From Neonectria sp. B-13 (taxonomy: Eukaryota; Ascomycota; Sordariomycetes; Hypocreales; Nectriaceae), in the NCBI GenBank assembly GCA_002682825.1, contig NOKP01000001.1, positions 684,501 through 748,500 on the forward strand: DNA of 64,000 bases, given 5' to 3'. The position numbers were made by a program, and so were the translations under genes. The notes beneath the pieces are model-generated. The model did not search any database, was not told where the DNA came from, and was given only the letters and a program-made list of their open reading frames with translations. This document shows, piece after piece, positions 22,744 through 34,850 of this stretch. Each line of letters begins with the position of its first letter. Within the stretch, counting starts at the first letter, position 1.

Positions 22744-23200
22744 TGGAGTAGTAGTTGGAGTAGTAGTAGTAGTGGTGGCAGAGTTAAAGAAGCAAAAAGG
22801 AGAGCAATCAACGACGAGTAAAAGTATTAAATGAATGACAGTGTAACAAATGAAAGCCCAAAGGCATCGAAGGTGCAGGATCAAAAATATGACGTCGAAC
22901 CCGAAGACGGTGGACGGTGACGGTGACGGTGACGGAGACGGCGTCGGCGAAGGTATTCGGCGGAAAACGGCGGCGGGCAAAAAAACGAAGACGAAGGCGA
23001 AGGCGACAAAGCGAGAGAAAGCGGATGAAGAGAGAAGTCAATTCGGAAAGCAGAAGGAGTGAGAGCAGAAACAAGGGTAGGAGTAGGGGCTTGAAGGTAA
23101 AAGACGACGGTTGCGGTCGTCATGGAGAGACTTGTAAGACATATGGTTGCTTGGGGTTGCTTGGGGATGTTCGAGGTTGCGTGGGATGAACCATGGCGCA
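21144..23200. promoter_or_regulatory. Long 5' flank of the PP1 regulator, low-complexity
   Basis: No coding frame with protein character is present. The stretch is purine-rich on the plus strand (pyrimidine-rich on the minus strand, as in many fungal leaders). It contains several short-period repeats: GGTGTAGG-like at 22010-22065, TTGGTAGC-like at 22120-22150, the trinucleotide tract at 22688-22775, and CGGTGA repeats at 22913-22940. It probably holds the promoter and a long 5' UTR of the gene ending at 21143. Confidence 0.45.
22688..22775. repeat. Trinucleotide microsatellite (GTA/TAG)n
   Basis: A pure GTA tract of about 18 units runs from 22688 to 22742. It is followed by interrupted units (TTG GAG TAG ...) to about 22775, and GTAGCAGTAGTACT precedes it. 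The apparent poly-Val and poly-Thr ORFs here are artefacts of the repeat. Confidence 0.95.
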
Positions 23201-23382
23201 TCCCAGGCGCTGCAAAGCGTGTCAGATCACCGAGTGGTGGTAGGTACTAAGAAGCCTGAGAGCAGACTCAGCAGAGGGAACCAGCCGGGCGGGTGGTCCG
23301 AGCTTTCGCAGGCGCATTCGTCGTGCATGCAGCATTTGCAGGAGAGGCATGGCGGGCAAGGCAAGGCAAGCATCTTTGGCTC

Positions 23383-23461
23383 CTTGAGGCTTGAGGCTTG
23401 AGGCTTGCGGCTTGGGGCTTGCGGCTTGCGAGTTGCGACTTGAGACTCGAGACTCGAGACT
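23383..23461. repeat. Degenerate heptamer array (CTTGAGG/CTTGCGG)
   Basis: About eleven imperfect 7-base units follow one another: CTTGAGG three times, then CTTGCGG, CTTGGGG, CTTGCGG, CTTGCGA, GTTGCGA, CTTGAGA, then CTCGAGA twice. Neighbouring units differ by one base, as expected from slippage with later point changes. Confidence 0.85.
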
Positions 23462-23564
23462 TCTTCCACGGGGGTGGTGTGGGGTGGAGTTGGATTGCTG
23501 CGGCGTGTGTGGATTGCTTGGCTGGCTGTTGAATTTTTCTTCCCTCTTGCGCGGGCGTTGGGAT

Positions 23565-23630
23565 GTGCGTGCAGTGTGCAGTGCGTGCAGTGTGCAGTGT
23601 GTGCAGCGTGCAGCGTGCAGCAAAGTGCAG
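23565..23630. repeat. Imperfect GTGCAGT/GCGTGCA tandem array
   Basis: Repeated GTGCAG cores (GTGCGTGCAGTGTGCAGTGC and similar) fill about 65 bases, with period alternating between about 7 and 9-11. No gene is attached. Confidence 0.75.
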
Positions 23631-26600
23631 AGCGCAGGCCAGTCAGTGTGTGCGCGCAGCACGCCGTCAGGTCTTGTCTTGGCGTGCGTTTGAAGTGAGG
23701 TGAGAACACAGGTGAACCGAAGGTGGGGCTTGCCTACAGTGCACATCAAAACACTGCACAGTGCCCAGGGCTTCTCCGGCCTTGCACGTCGTGCGCGCCG
23801 GGCCTCTCGTTGGTCCCGGATGCGCCGAATCAATCCCTCACTCGCTCGCAAACTGCCGTCGCAAAACCCCCATCACCACCCTCGAATACTGCTGCCCTCA
23901 CCGACCTGCGTCCTCCTGCATGCCGGTACGCAGTAGACTGGCTGGAACTTCCCAGCGCAATTAATTAACTCCCTACGACACCAGCCCCGACCGGCGTAGT
24001 GTGAAGACGAGACGCCACGGGCAATGCGCCTCTGGCCCCCGCGGAAACGACAGTCAACAAAGACTGGCACGACAATCCAGTCGACATTCGAGCCCATACT
24101 GTGCTACGTGGGGGTAGCACCAGCCCGGCTCAGACTACTCGAGAGTCAATGGAGTCAGTCAACTTGGACTCTGGGCAACAATCAAGTAAGCAACCAAGCG
24201 AGCGAGCGACCGGTTCCATCATCATCAGCGCATGTCGCCGCCCAGGATTATGCTGCCATGCATCGCAGCACCGCAAGAAACTACTGCACCGTACGGATAC
24301 AGTACCAGCTGTCCAACTAGCAAATTACCTGCTGCTGCGAGACAGTGCACGACAGTGCCGGGCCACGCACCACCAAGGCACTCGCCCATGCCGCCCATGC
24401 TGCCCATGCTACCCATGCACGTCGACTGATGGGCGTCGCCGCATGTCGCCGCAGTCGTCAATGACGTAGGTCGTCGTAGAAACCACGCGCCCATTCTTCC
24501 GCCGTCTCACCACTCGCCTTCTTGTGCCTGTCCCAGGACAAGTTCCCAGTCCCAATCCCCAGTCCCCAGTCCCCAATCCCCCCAGTCAAAACCAATCCCC
24601 AGGGATTGACAACCCAGGGTCCGGACCCGGGGCCTCGATTCTTGCAGCTCTGCTTGCTGATGTCTTGCTGATCTCGCCGTTTTGCGGTTCTGCGCAGATG
24701 CGAATGTCTCGCCTGTCTCACATGCCTTGCTTGTCCCGGAGGTAGGTTCCCACGCCGTTGCCAGCCAGGACCAGCCCCCAGGCCGCGACCAGGGGCTTTT
24801 CCTGCTCTGATGCTCGTTTTCAGTTGTTTCGTCCCCTTGCCACTGGGTCGTTGGCCTGCCTGCTTCTATGCTTCCGCTGGGGCTGCTTCTGTGCGCCCTG
24901 CTTCCGCAAGGGCCAGTGTCTGTGAGATCTCAACGCTCGTGGCTCCGTATCTGACAGCAAGCGAACCAACCCCCCTATCCCTGTCCCCTGAAGCCTGCGG
25001 TGACCTAAGAATGGGATGGTGTTGCCTCAAAAACTCACACTGGCCTGTTCGCGCTCTGGGCCTGGGCCTCGTCCTCCTCTCTCGTTCTCTCTCTCTCCTG
25101 AGCTAACCTGGTCTTCTCCAGCTCCTCCCCCAAAAGAGGCCCCTCCCCGCCACACGGACGATGCCAAGCCACAGGGCAGCTGAACCGTAGTTTCGCTTCG
25201 CCAGCTTGGAACTCGGATCTTGGGGCACTGGCACTCTGGCAAGATGAACCTGAACACAGACACCCTGACGCAATTTCTCGCCCACAAGGTAAAATACACC
25301 TCCTCTTCCACAGCAACCGACGATTGCCATTGTTCAATGCTTTGCTTTTGCCTCTAAAACAGAATCTGTGGGGGAAGAATGCTAGTCAATATGTTACTCG
25401 TGGCCTGACCACTGTCACATGATAACGATGGCCTTGTCTCCATGTTCTCCATATTCTCCATATTCTCCATCTTTGAATGAGAGAACTAGACAATGGGAGC
25501 ATGTCTCTTTTGCTGCTTGCCGCTCGCTGCGCTGCTTGATCTGGCCTGCACTGTAAAGCCGGGCCCGGATCAAGCCGCCGGCGCTGGATGAGGCGGCAAG
25601 CATCGGACGGATCACACCAAATCACCAAATCACCAAATCATCATATCATCGTCAATGCCCCTTACTAAGGCCCTGTCATGGTGGAGGGCTTTCTTTCTAA
25701 GGGGAGAACTTTTTCCTCCCTAGTGCGATAAAAAAATGGGTGCTCCCGCGAATGAGCTGCACAGTGCCCACTGTGCCCAGATCCACCTCCACCGAAAGCC
25801 GGTGCATGATGGGTCGGCGTCTCCAGAAGTCCAAGATGGAGGAGGAGGAGCCCACACTGCCTTGACGCCTTCCTGCCTTGTCGGTCGACAACCTTGCCCG
25901 GTAAAGGAGATAAGAACCCGTGCACGGGCTATTTTGGAGACATAACCCTCGTCTACTTGTCCACGCTCAGACCATGTCGCCATGATCCGTGGGATCCATC
26001 CCACGATCCTCGCCTGTTTTGGGTTTTTTTCTTCCCTTTCCTCGCTCAGCACCAAGCTCCGGCCCTTGGAACAACTAAACTGGTGGGGCAAAACAGCTTG
26101 TTTTTTTCGAGGGCGCTTGGGGGGGGACCGATGCCTTGGCGGCCGACGGACGGCAGCTAAAATTTTCAACCCCCGGGTCCAGGCATCGCATCGTATCAAT
26201 TAGGTCTCTATTTCCCCAATGGGATGGACGACGAGGAATGAAAGTGCTGGACAGCGTCTGCCGTCCTCCAGTCAGCGCAGCCGATCCGACTCAATCCCAT
26301 TCTCCTGTTGCAACAGTGGCGGGCACTAGGGCAGGGCCAAGCTTGCGGCAGAGAGTCAGAAAAGCCAGGCCAGAGAGGTCAGAGAGCCGGAGCGCCAAAG
26401 AAAGAAGCCCCAACAACAAACAACAAGACGCCCCAAGGACTAACAGACAGGCCATGTATGTTGTTGTACAAGAAGTATTGTGCTTCCCACCGTTACTGTA
26501 TATGTTTGGCTCGACTAGGATCATCTCAACTCGACTGGGATCATGGCGACTCACACTGCGCCAAAGCATGCACCAACAAGCATGTACATCTGTGTCCCAC

Positions 26601-28990
26601 CGCCGCGTCGCGGTAATGCAATGTATCATGATCTGATGGAGGGATGTGGATTGTGTGGATAGCGATGCTTCCGCGCCCAGGAATTTGCCATCTCCATCCA
26701 GGAAGGCATCCAGGATCCATCATGATTCAGGAATTTGCCATCCACCCCTCACCTCCCGTCACTTCGCCTCCAAGGCTTCCCTGTCTTCCGATGGCGCCCC
26801 TGTTTCGCGCCACCCAATTGCATTCTGCACTCTGCACTCTGCACTCAATCTGCACTGCGAGTGGGACAAGCACCCAAACAACTGCTCACAGTCAAGTCAG
26901 TCAAAAGAGAGAGTGTGAAGGAGAGATCCCCTTCTTCCCCATCCAAGCTGCCCCCTTGCAACCTGATACGACCGGACTGCCTGTCACCCAAGGATCATAA
27001 TGGCAGTGATAATGGTGGGCGTCCAGGCCCTTGCAACTCCTCGGAGCTTACTGACCCAACATGGCAAAATCGCCATCCCCCAACAATGAGCGATCCCACT
27101 GCGCTTCCCCAATGACCTTTCCCGATGAGCTCTCCGAGCTATCCCCCTGCGAGGCAGTCGAAACAGTTCTCGGACTGGCTGCCCACCACACCACACGCCG
27201 AGAACGCCATGCCTTTGTCACCGACGCCGCAAGAGACTTGAGCCCGACGGACCTCTCCTCGCCATCGATGCTCCCTCGTGTTGGGCTTGGCCTTGCGTGC
27301 CCTGACGCGTCCCATCACATCAGGAATTGCGGATAACCTCCCACAACCTCGTGGTCGTCCGTTCCAGTCGGATGTCGGAACAGCCACAGTGCACCAAGCC
27401 CGACTCGATGTGAGTGGAAGCATCCGTCCGCCGCGTCAAACTCACTTTCGAGCCATTGAGTCGTTTCGTGTTCGTGAATACCTAATACCTAGCCCAGTTG
27501 ACACAACCTTCGTCCAGTGCGGGAACCCGGGAGGCACCGAACGTGGGACGACGGACGATGGACGATGGGCGACGCCAGAGTTTGGTTCATGCAGTGATGC
27601 CCTTTCGTCTTTAGCGTAGCTCTCGATTCATTGTCTGATGACATATCCTCTCTGCCGAGGTGAACAGAGAGTACAGTGTATACGAAGTAGATGGCAGAGA
27701 CTTCACCCAACCACACCACCCTTGTGCGATTTATCGGTCGGCACGGTACGTGCGGATGAGATTCCAGCACGATGCGGCAAGGGAGGGAAGAGGGAGGGGT
27801 GGGGTTTCATCATCTTCATCAGCAACAACACGGTCAATACCCGAGACTTCCTTTGCTGAGATGCCAATGCCCTCACATCCGCCATTGACCCCGGATCTGC
27901 CCTCCGCAATCAGCGTATCGATACCAACGCTCAAGACATCTCCGGATTTCGCCTTGATCTGCTGCACAACACACGAATCCACGACGCCGATGACGTCTTG
28001 TCAGCTCCATGACACAGGACGGGCAAGACACTTTGGCCTTTTACAAACACAAACGGCAAGATAAACCACTTGTGGATTCGGCGTACCTTATCAGAGCCGC
28101 CGCACAACTCTGATAGCGAGCGTACCTATCACCTATCCGTATCTGTGTCCATGTCTCAATTCGGCCGCATCGCACGCCACGCCATGCACCATCGCAGGCG
28201 CCGTCTGGGGCTCTGAGCCTCTGGCCTCTGCAGCCAAATCGCCCACCAAACTCGATGCACTCGAAAACGGTCGGCGAAAACCCTCCCCATTGGCCGCAGT
28301 AGAGACTTGCATGGCCCCGCCAGTCCCGCCATCCCCTTGAGGCTTTGCCTTTCGCTAAACCGGCACCCACGCCATGGTAGGGAACAAGGGCGGGCACAGA
28401 GCAGGAACAGGGAATAGGAGACAGGGGACAGGGGACAGGGATGGAGGCAATCCACACACCGAGATTCATCATTGACGGCACATCATCTGTAAGATGTGGT
28501 GCATGTGGTGGTGACTCGCTTCCAGCACTCCGCCTGCCGTTGGTCAATGAACTTGATACCTCAAACCAAGCGTCTGTCTGTTGTCTCTCCACGACCCCGA
28601 GACCCCGGGTTCCATCTTCGTCCCCAGAACGCCCTCGGCCGACCAACCAGCCTCAGCATCAGCCTCCCCACGCCGACGCTGCGAGACAGTTTGGCAGTGG
28701 AAGCGCTCAAACACTTAAATAAAACAGGAGCGGTGTGCCGAGACTTCATGAACCGCCTCGACTCCATATCAACGACCGACTTACAGTATGGATACACGGC
28801 ACAGTCCCTGGTATTCATATGTAATGTTCTCGCCACTGGCGTCTCGAGAGGGTGGGATTCTACTGCGCCCTAGGCAAATGCGCCCAACACCACCATGCCA
28901 GTCACGGCGGGACCCCGATCTCGCCTGGGTTGAGGGACATCTCCAGCTTCTCAGTTCTCAGTTACTCTCCTTGCGGGTCCGCTGGAACGC

Positions 28991-29036
28991 TCACAAGCCG
29001 TGATCTGACAATTGCCTTTCACAAGCCGTGATCTGA
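28991..29036. repeat. 18-base perfect direct repeat
   Basis: The 18-mer TCACAAGCCGTGATCTGA occurs at 28991-29008 and again at 29019-29036, ten bases apart. Confidence 0.85.
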
Positions 29037-29200
29037 TACTCATTGAGCAAAGAGCGATGATCCATCATATGATCCACCCAGACAGACTCCGAGCCTGCCG
29101 ATTAACTCCTGCCTTATGTCATGTCCTGTCCTGTTGGTGGTCGTCCGTGGGGAACAGATCATGATATGTTATCACTCTAGCCTGGTGCCTAGGGATCAGC

Positions 29201-32200
29201 CATCACTTCGCAGCATCTTCGACCCTGATCGCCCAAGCACAAGGTCCCTTGGCATGGGCGTGGCTGCGATGCCAGAGGATTAACCTGATTGTGCTGCATC
29301 ACATTTCCGGGATGATGCCATCCTTTGGTCCCTCCGGGTTGCATACCCCTCCACGTTTGCACGTCTTTCCTCTTCAGATGGCAAGCGATGGCTATCAGGA
29401 CCCTTGGTACATGCCACATGCGTTCCCGAACACATCATCATGCTTTGTGGTTTGGACCCCGAATCCAGGCGGTTTTTGCCACCTTGCTCACAGAGGAGGA
29501 CCCCGATTCTGGTATTTCCTCTTTGACTCAGAGGAGGACCCCGATTCTGGAGGTTTCTGCGGCTTCGCTCGGAGCAGGATAGCAAACAAACGCCACCACT
29601 CCATCCCTATCAACACCACGCGTGTACCAAGTGAAGTGCTACGTACGCACGGATTCGAAGCAACAAGCGCCAGCCACCCCCTCAGCCTAGCCCACCAAGG
29701 AGAGAAGCGCCTGCGACGCTGTACGTGCCAGCGGCAATGTCTCTTTCTGTAGTCAGTTCATCTAGTCCGTCCCAGATGGCTGGCCTAGTAAAGCCAGAGG
29801 CGGGGAAAGGCACACGACTCGTCGCCGATCTCCGCCATGTTGTGCAGCCCAACTTGCCTCTTGCCAAAATACCAGTTGATATCCAGAGTTTCGGGATCAA
29901 GGCAAAGATTCGGTGTTCTGAGTTTTGGCATCAGACAATCTTGCCTTCATTGTCGGCGTGGAGGAGCCTCAAGCTTCCGGATCTTCCGCCCCCGGCCGGA
30001 GCTAGTGGGGTGATGTGACAAGCCCAACCGCCGGACAGAACCAAGCCGCGACGAGATGGCAGCCACACAACCACACCCAGCTAAGTTACTCGTTTGCTCG
30101 GATGTCCTCATCCTCAACCTCGATGTCACCCTATCTTGGCTTACCCTCGCCTGGCACCTTTGCCTCCTCCAGCACCCCTTGTGTACCCCACCCTTCCTAC
30201 CCCTCAATGCAACACAATGAGCAGAGCTGGTGTCGTTTCTCCTCAGCGGCAAAGGGCTAGGAATACGCCACTTGTCTTACCAAAAGTCTATTATTGCCTC
30301 TTTTTGACTATTTTCAATGACTTCCCCTGTCTTGTCCTGTCCTGTCTCGCTAGCACAGTGCCCCAGCCTCAATGGGTGAGCATCTTGTTGTATGGCACTC
30401 GAGTCGCACCAGACTCGACAGACGGCATTCTGGAAAATGGGTTCTCGCCGTGTGGCTCCCTTCGATGTGGTATGAGATGAGTATGACATGGGCACGGCGG
30501 CGGGCTCAACCTGAAGCAGTACTCCCGGCGGCACCGGTGAGGACTCCTAGTCACCCTCCAGTCATCCTCGTCGTCGACCTCATTCATCCTTATCCTCATC
30601 CTCATCCTCATTCCCATCCTCCTCATCCCCACCCCTCCCAAGCCGGCCTCCCCACGGTCAGTCAGATCTCTAGGATCTCCTGAGGAACGCCCCCCATCCA
30701 AGCATTCCTGGCCCAAAGCGAAAGGCGGCGGTCTGGAGCTTCCTCTCGCACGTCCCTCCCCCTCCTCCCCAGATGTCAAGAGGCGTTGCAAGCGTAGCTA
30801 CCCCATGCGGGCAATGATGCGGAGCAGGACGCAAAGACCGTGTGCAAAAGCCAAAGCCTGCGAGGCGGCGAGGGAAACGTTTGATTGCTCGGGAAGGGGT
30901 GTCGGGGGCCAAGCTGCGAGTGGTTCAATATCCCCGCCGATCGCCAAAGTCCATGTCGCCCCCCTCCCCCTTGTGCACTCGGTCAGATATGGACGGGATG
31001 GTGCCATTCCACTCGCCCACGGTGGAAAGCTGATAACGAGTGCTGCACGCTTTCGAGGTCGAGTCTTCCTCCATCAGGCATTCGACATTGATCTACGTGC
31101 GGGGGCGCGCATGCTCCCGTTGCAACTTACCAAGAACGAAAACCTACGCCGATTTGAGTCCACATCTGACACGCACTTGGACGCTTGGTCGGGGTGGTTG
31201 CGGTGTTAAGGTTCGAGCTGAGGACAGGCTCTGGCAGCCCGTTGCCCTCCACTTTGATCCAGGAACGGATTTCTGAGTCCTGCGCTTTGATTTCACAACT
31301 TGTGTCGTCCCTTTTTTGCTCCCCCGTTGTCTCGGGTCCGAATGTCGGGGGTTTTGCTTTTCCCGCGGCCCCATTGTCTGACCGGTGCTGATGTCGACAT
31401 GACGTATTGCTGCAGGCTTGGCCTCGCGTCGCAATCGGCATATAGCGTCTGCATCGTCCAAGCCGGGGAGATTGAACTGGGTCCTCAGTGCACGGCCACG
31501 GCGCTGCCTTGGTTGACTGAGACTTGGTCCTCCCTGGGGCCATTCCTGTCGCCAGGGCGTGCCAGTGCCCACAGCGTGCACAGCGCTCGCAGGCACTAAA
31601 CGGTCAACGATTTGCAGGCGGGCCTGAGGGGCATCACGACTAGCTGCGTTGGCGCCTGTGGAACCGCTGTGAAGCCGTCTCATCTCGACGCGGAGAGGCT
31701 GAGAGGCTGATTTAGCGAGAGGCCGGCGCCGTGCTCTTGGGCCCCGGAGCCCACCTCCGAGCCCTAGCGCTACCCGTCGTCTTCGGCCCCGGTCCTTCGA
31801 ATAAATAGTACTACAATGCAACAGTGACCTACAGGATCCGCTCTGCCTGTTCAATTTCGGACAATTTTCCTCGACTTTATCTCGTCCTTACGTAAGTGCC
31901 TCTGCTCTGACAGATGGGAGCCTGTAACAGCAACTGTCTCGACGTAATTCGCGATATATTGGTTCACCTGTATCCGTATATGTCGGCAGTTGGCCATCGA
32001 AAACCTAACACTCGCTCCCTCAGCCCGCTACAACCTAAGCACAGCGCTCACCCATGGCGCGGCTGGTCAGTCTCTGGCACGCCCCTAATACACCGCCTTT
32101 CAGCTAGTCCTCCCTTCTCCGCGAGGGTTGCGACGACTTGCGGTACGTTTAGCTTGGAGGTTGCATGCCGAGCCCTAATGCCTCCCGTGCCGTTGTTTGC

Positions 32201-34850
32201 TTGAAAGAAGTCGTGAAATGCAGCTTGAATTCCTCCCTTCGATGCACCTATGTGTCGCGCCTAGAGCTTCTCCAAGCGTAGCTTCTCCAAGCGTAGCTTC
32301 CTCCACGGTTGCGCTATTGACCGGTGCAGTCCATATCCGGGGATCCGACGACGTTCATGCAGCGCTGTCATCTTCAACCCTCCATCATGACCGCCTTGCA
32401 GGGTGCAGTGCGTTAACACGGGGCAGGTGACATCTCTCGTGTATTCCCGTCTTGTGATTGAACCTAGTCTTTTGCCGGCCGTCAGAAGCGAAACTGCCAT
32501 AGAGTGCCATGTCATCCCTGTTGAGATATAGAGTTCCATCGCCGTTGAGAGTAACAGCGCATCAACTCAGGCAACGGTCACGCGCCTTCATCCCCCGCCC
32601 CGGATCAGCAAATAGCCCCAGGCCTAGGTCTCATTCTCATCGATTGACTAGGAGTTGTCCAGCCACCCTTGGAATCAGGGCCTCACCGATATACTCGCTG
32701 AAGGATAAGAGTCTAGAGGTGGACGCAGATGTGAGCTATCACAAGGTCCCTTTGGAAAGCATCAGCAATCGATCCCGAGCCCGTGATGACAATATTATTC
32801 TCCGAGCACCTAGCCACTCGGGCTTTGTGCCAGTTCTGCGTGTCCTCAGTTGGCAATTGACCTGTCATACAAAGTGCCTCTTGTTTAAGATGTCTCATTG
32901 CAGTGCTGTGCCGTAACTTGCTTTGAATTATTACGGAGAGCTTCTCGTGAAAGCATGCAACCCAATTAGCCCGTTCAAAAGGCCATGGGAAGATGGCTTT
33001 AGCATCTGAAAATCTAGAGCTGTCCTGTTGAGGGCGGCCTCGGGTCACGGCTCGCTATCAATATGGGTGTTCCTAAGCCAGTGGCTAACGCGCCTGCACT
33101 ATGCGCCGATGTCAATTCCGGAGAGGTCAAAGTCTTGGCGGATTCACTGATCCCAATGTCTGGACGTGATGGTATATCATATTGTTGCGAGCCCTTCAGT
33201 ATCACACGCACGCAGACCACAGTCCACGCCGACGAGGAAGAACCGAGCCCTGTCTCAGCGTCTGAGCTTCTCCGATGAATCAACAAAGCCATTGGCCCCC
33301 GTTCGAAGAAGCTTGCAGGCGTTGGTGGCAAGGTTTACAACCCCGGTAGCCCAGGGGTGGCAGAGCATGCATGCCTGGCCTCTTCGGTTCTGGCTCCTCC
33401 GCAGAACTGGGCGTCACCGGCCAGGTTACACAACCTCAACAAATGAGATTCCGGGATGCAATGGCCTGTTCGGACTCCGTAATCCTGTACAGATTCGGGG
33501 GGTTGCCCCAAGCTCCTTTGGATAACGATCTACTGATTTTACCTGGTTTGTTTCGTGCTTTTTGCCTCCTCAACCAACCCCAACGCACCAAAGCCACAGT
33601 GGCGGACGCGGGCACCCAACAAGTCCCAGAACGCCACTGTGGATTTTGAATTCGAGCCCGTTCAACGGCCTGCATCTGGCACTTTACCATCCGAGACGCG
33701 GCATCAGTTGCATTCGGAGATGCTTACCCTCTTCAGTATGCAGGAGTCGGATAACGAGCCAAGTGAGCGGAGAAAGGAGGGGGAAGACGGCGAGGTATCA
33801 TTGCATCTCGGTTGATATGCATGACACATTTGGGGTCCAGCTCTTGCAACATTACGACGCAAGCAAACTGTGGAGATGGGCCATTTCGTTGCCTGCCCCA
33901 TCCAGATGGCAATTTCCATCGTCGTTTTTCATGCAAGTCTCTCGTTGCGGTGCGCGCGAATATGTACGGCATCGAAGCTGGAGTGGTTTGTGGCAAGTTG
34001 CACGCTGGACGGGGTGAAGAATTTGCGAGGCCAAGTCGCTAATGGGCGAGTGGCGCCCCCGTTTCACGCCACTTTATGCAGGCTTGGGAAAGGTCTGAGC
34101 CCTTGCAACAGTGGCATTCTCCAATGAGACTCGGCATGTTGTTGATGGATGGTGAAGGAAGCCCAGGACGTCTCGGGTGAGGGCTGACAGGATCTCCGGT
34201 CCTTAACGGGAGCGTTTATCCTGGAGTCTCACGATGCGAGCACGTTGTTGGCCTTTGGCGTAACTAGAAATAAGCTGACTTTTATATCCAATGCTCGGGA
34301 GTCGGACCACGATCTCATGGACTTGTACTTGGCTGCATTGCATGTGGTTTCCATGTCAGGATAGGCTGAAACAATACCCGAAGGCAAAGCAAGGTGACTC
34401 GCATGAACTGTAGGTCTCATATTATGGATACTGTCTAGCTATTCGTACACGCTTCTGAGATAAACTAACCACTTGTTCAGTGTCGTCAAAGGATGTTTTC
34501 GCGATGCCTCTGTGATCATCCGACAATTGGCGTGAATCACAGGTCAAACAAAACAACACCAACAGTCCACTATCAGGACCGAACTCCCAAAATGTCTTCA
34601 ATGACGAAAATCCCCCAAGCAGTTACATCACGGAACATCGAAACAACTTGTGCTTTGAAGAGTTGTATGTTCGCATTGTGAGCAATGAGCGAACTCTGTA
34701 ACGCACTCCTAAGGTATAGGGTAGGTATTTTGTGATGTTGGACAGGAGGTCTCTCAAGGGATCGTGAGACAGACAGATCAAAAGATAGGAAGATGTCGAG
34801 AAAACGAGGCGGTGGACTAAGCTAGCTACGGGGGTAATCATCCCCTATGT
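29201..34850. other. Gene desert, part 2: no gene recognised
   Basis: No ORF here has recognisable protein content, and none can be extended by plausible GT-AG introns into a conserved family. The longest, on the minus strand at 31144-31854 (236 codons), is Arg/Ser/Gly-rich with no motif. A three-copy minisatellite lies at 29454-29572. A CATCCTCATCCT-type run is at 30585-30640, and a GCTTCTCCAAGCGTA tandem is at 32268-32305. Confidence 0.4.
29454..29572. repeat. Three-copy minisatellite, unit 38-41 bases
   Basis: Units start with GGACCCCGA(A/T)TC at about 29454, 29496 and 29534. Copies 2 and 3 share a 22-base perfect block, CAGAGGAGGACC followed by CCGATTCTGG, at 29491-29512 and 29529-29550. 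The first copy is diverged. Confidence 0.8.

Larger units (their letters stand above)
23201..29200. other. Gene desert, part 1: no gene recognised, many short tandem repeats
   Basis: Every ORF in this 6 kb is short, lacks known domains and shares its span with equally long frames on other strands. Local tandem patterns are frequent: 23383-23461 (CTTGAGG/CTTGCGG units), 23565-23630 (GTGCAGT units), 24540-24585 (CCCCAGT units), 25440-25470 (TCTCCATAT units), 25616-25645 (CACCAAAT units), 26819-26850 (GCACTCT units), and 28991-29036 (an 18-base direct repeat). The base composition is not AT-rich, so this does not look like a RIP-mutated transposon graveyard. The region may carry untranslated or long non-coding transcripts, but no sign of them can be read directly. 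Confidence 0.4.

Noticed and set aside
22561..22980. Minus-strand 139-codon ORF with a long Thr run and its plus-strand poly-Val partner
   Set aside because: Both are created by the trinucleotide microsatellite.
25300..25660. Spaced repeats that at first glance resemble a CRISPR array
   Set aside because: Units are short (7-9 bases), contiguous and degenerate, with no spacers; the genome is eukaryotic.
31144..31854. 236-codon minus-strand ORF in the gene desert
   Set aside because: Arg/Gly/Ser-rich with no domain, no intron signals that extend it, and several overlapping ORFs of similar quality; not supported as a gene.
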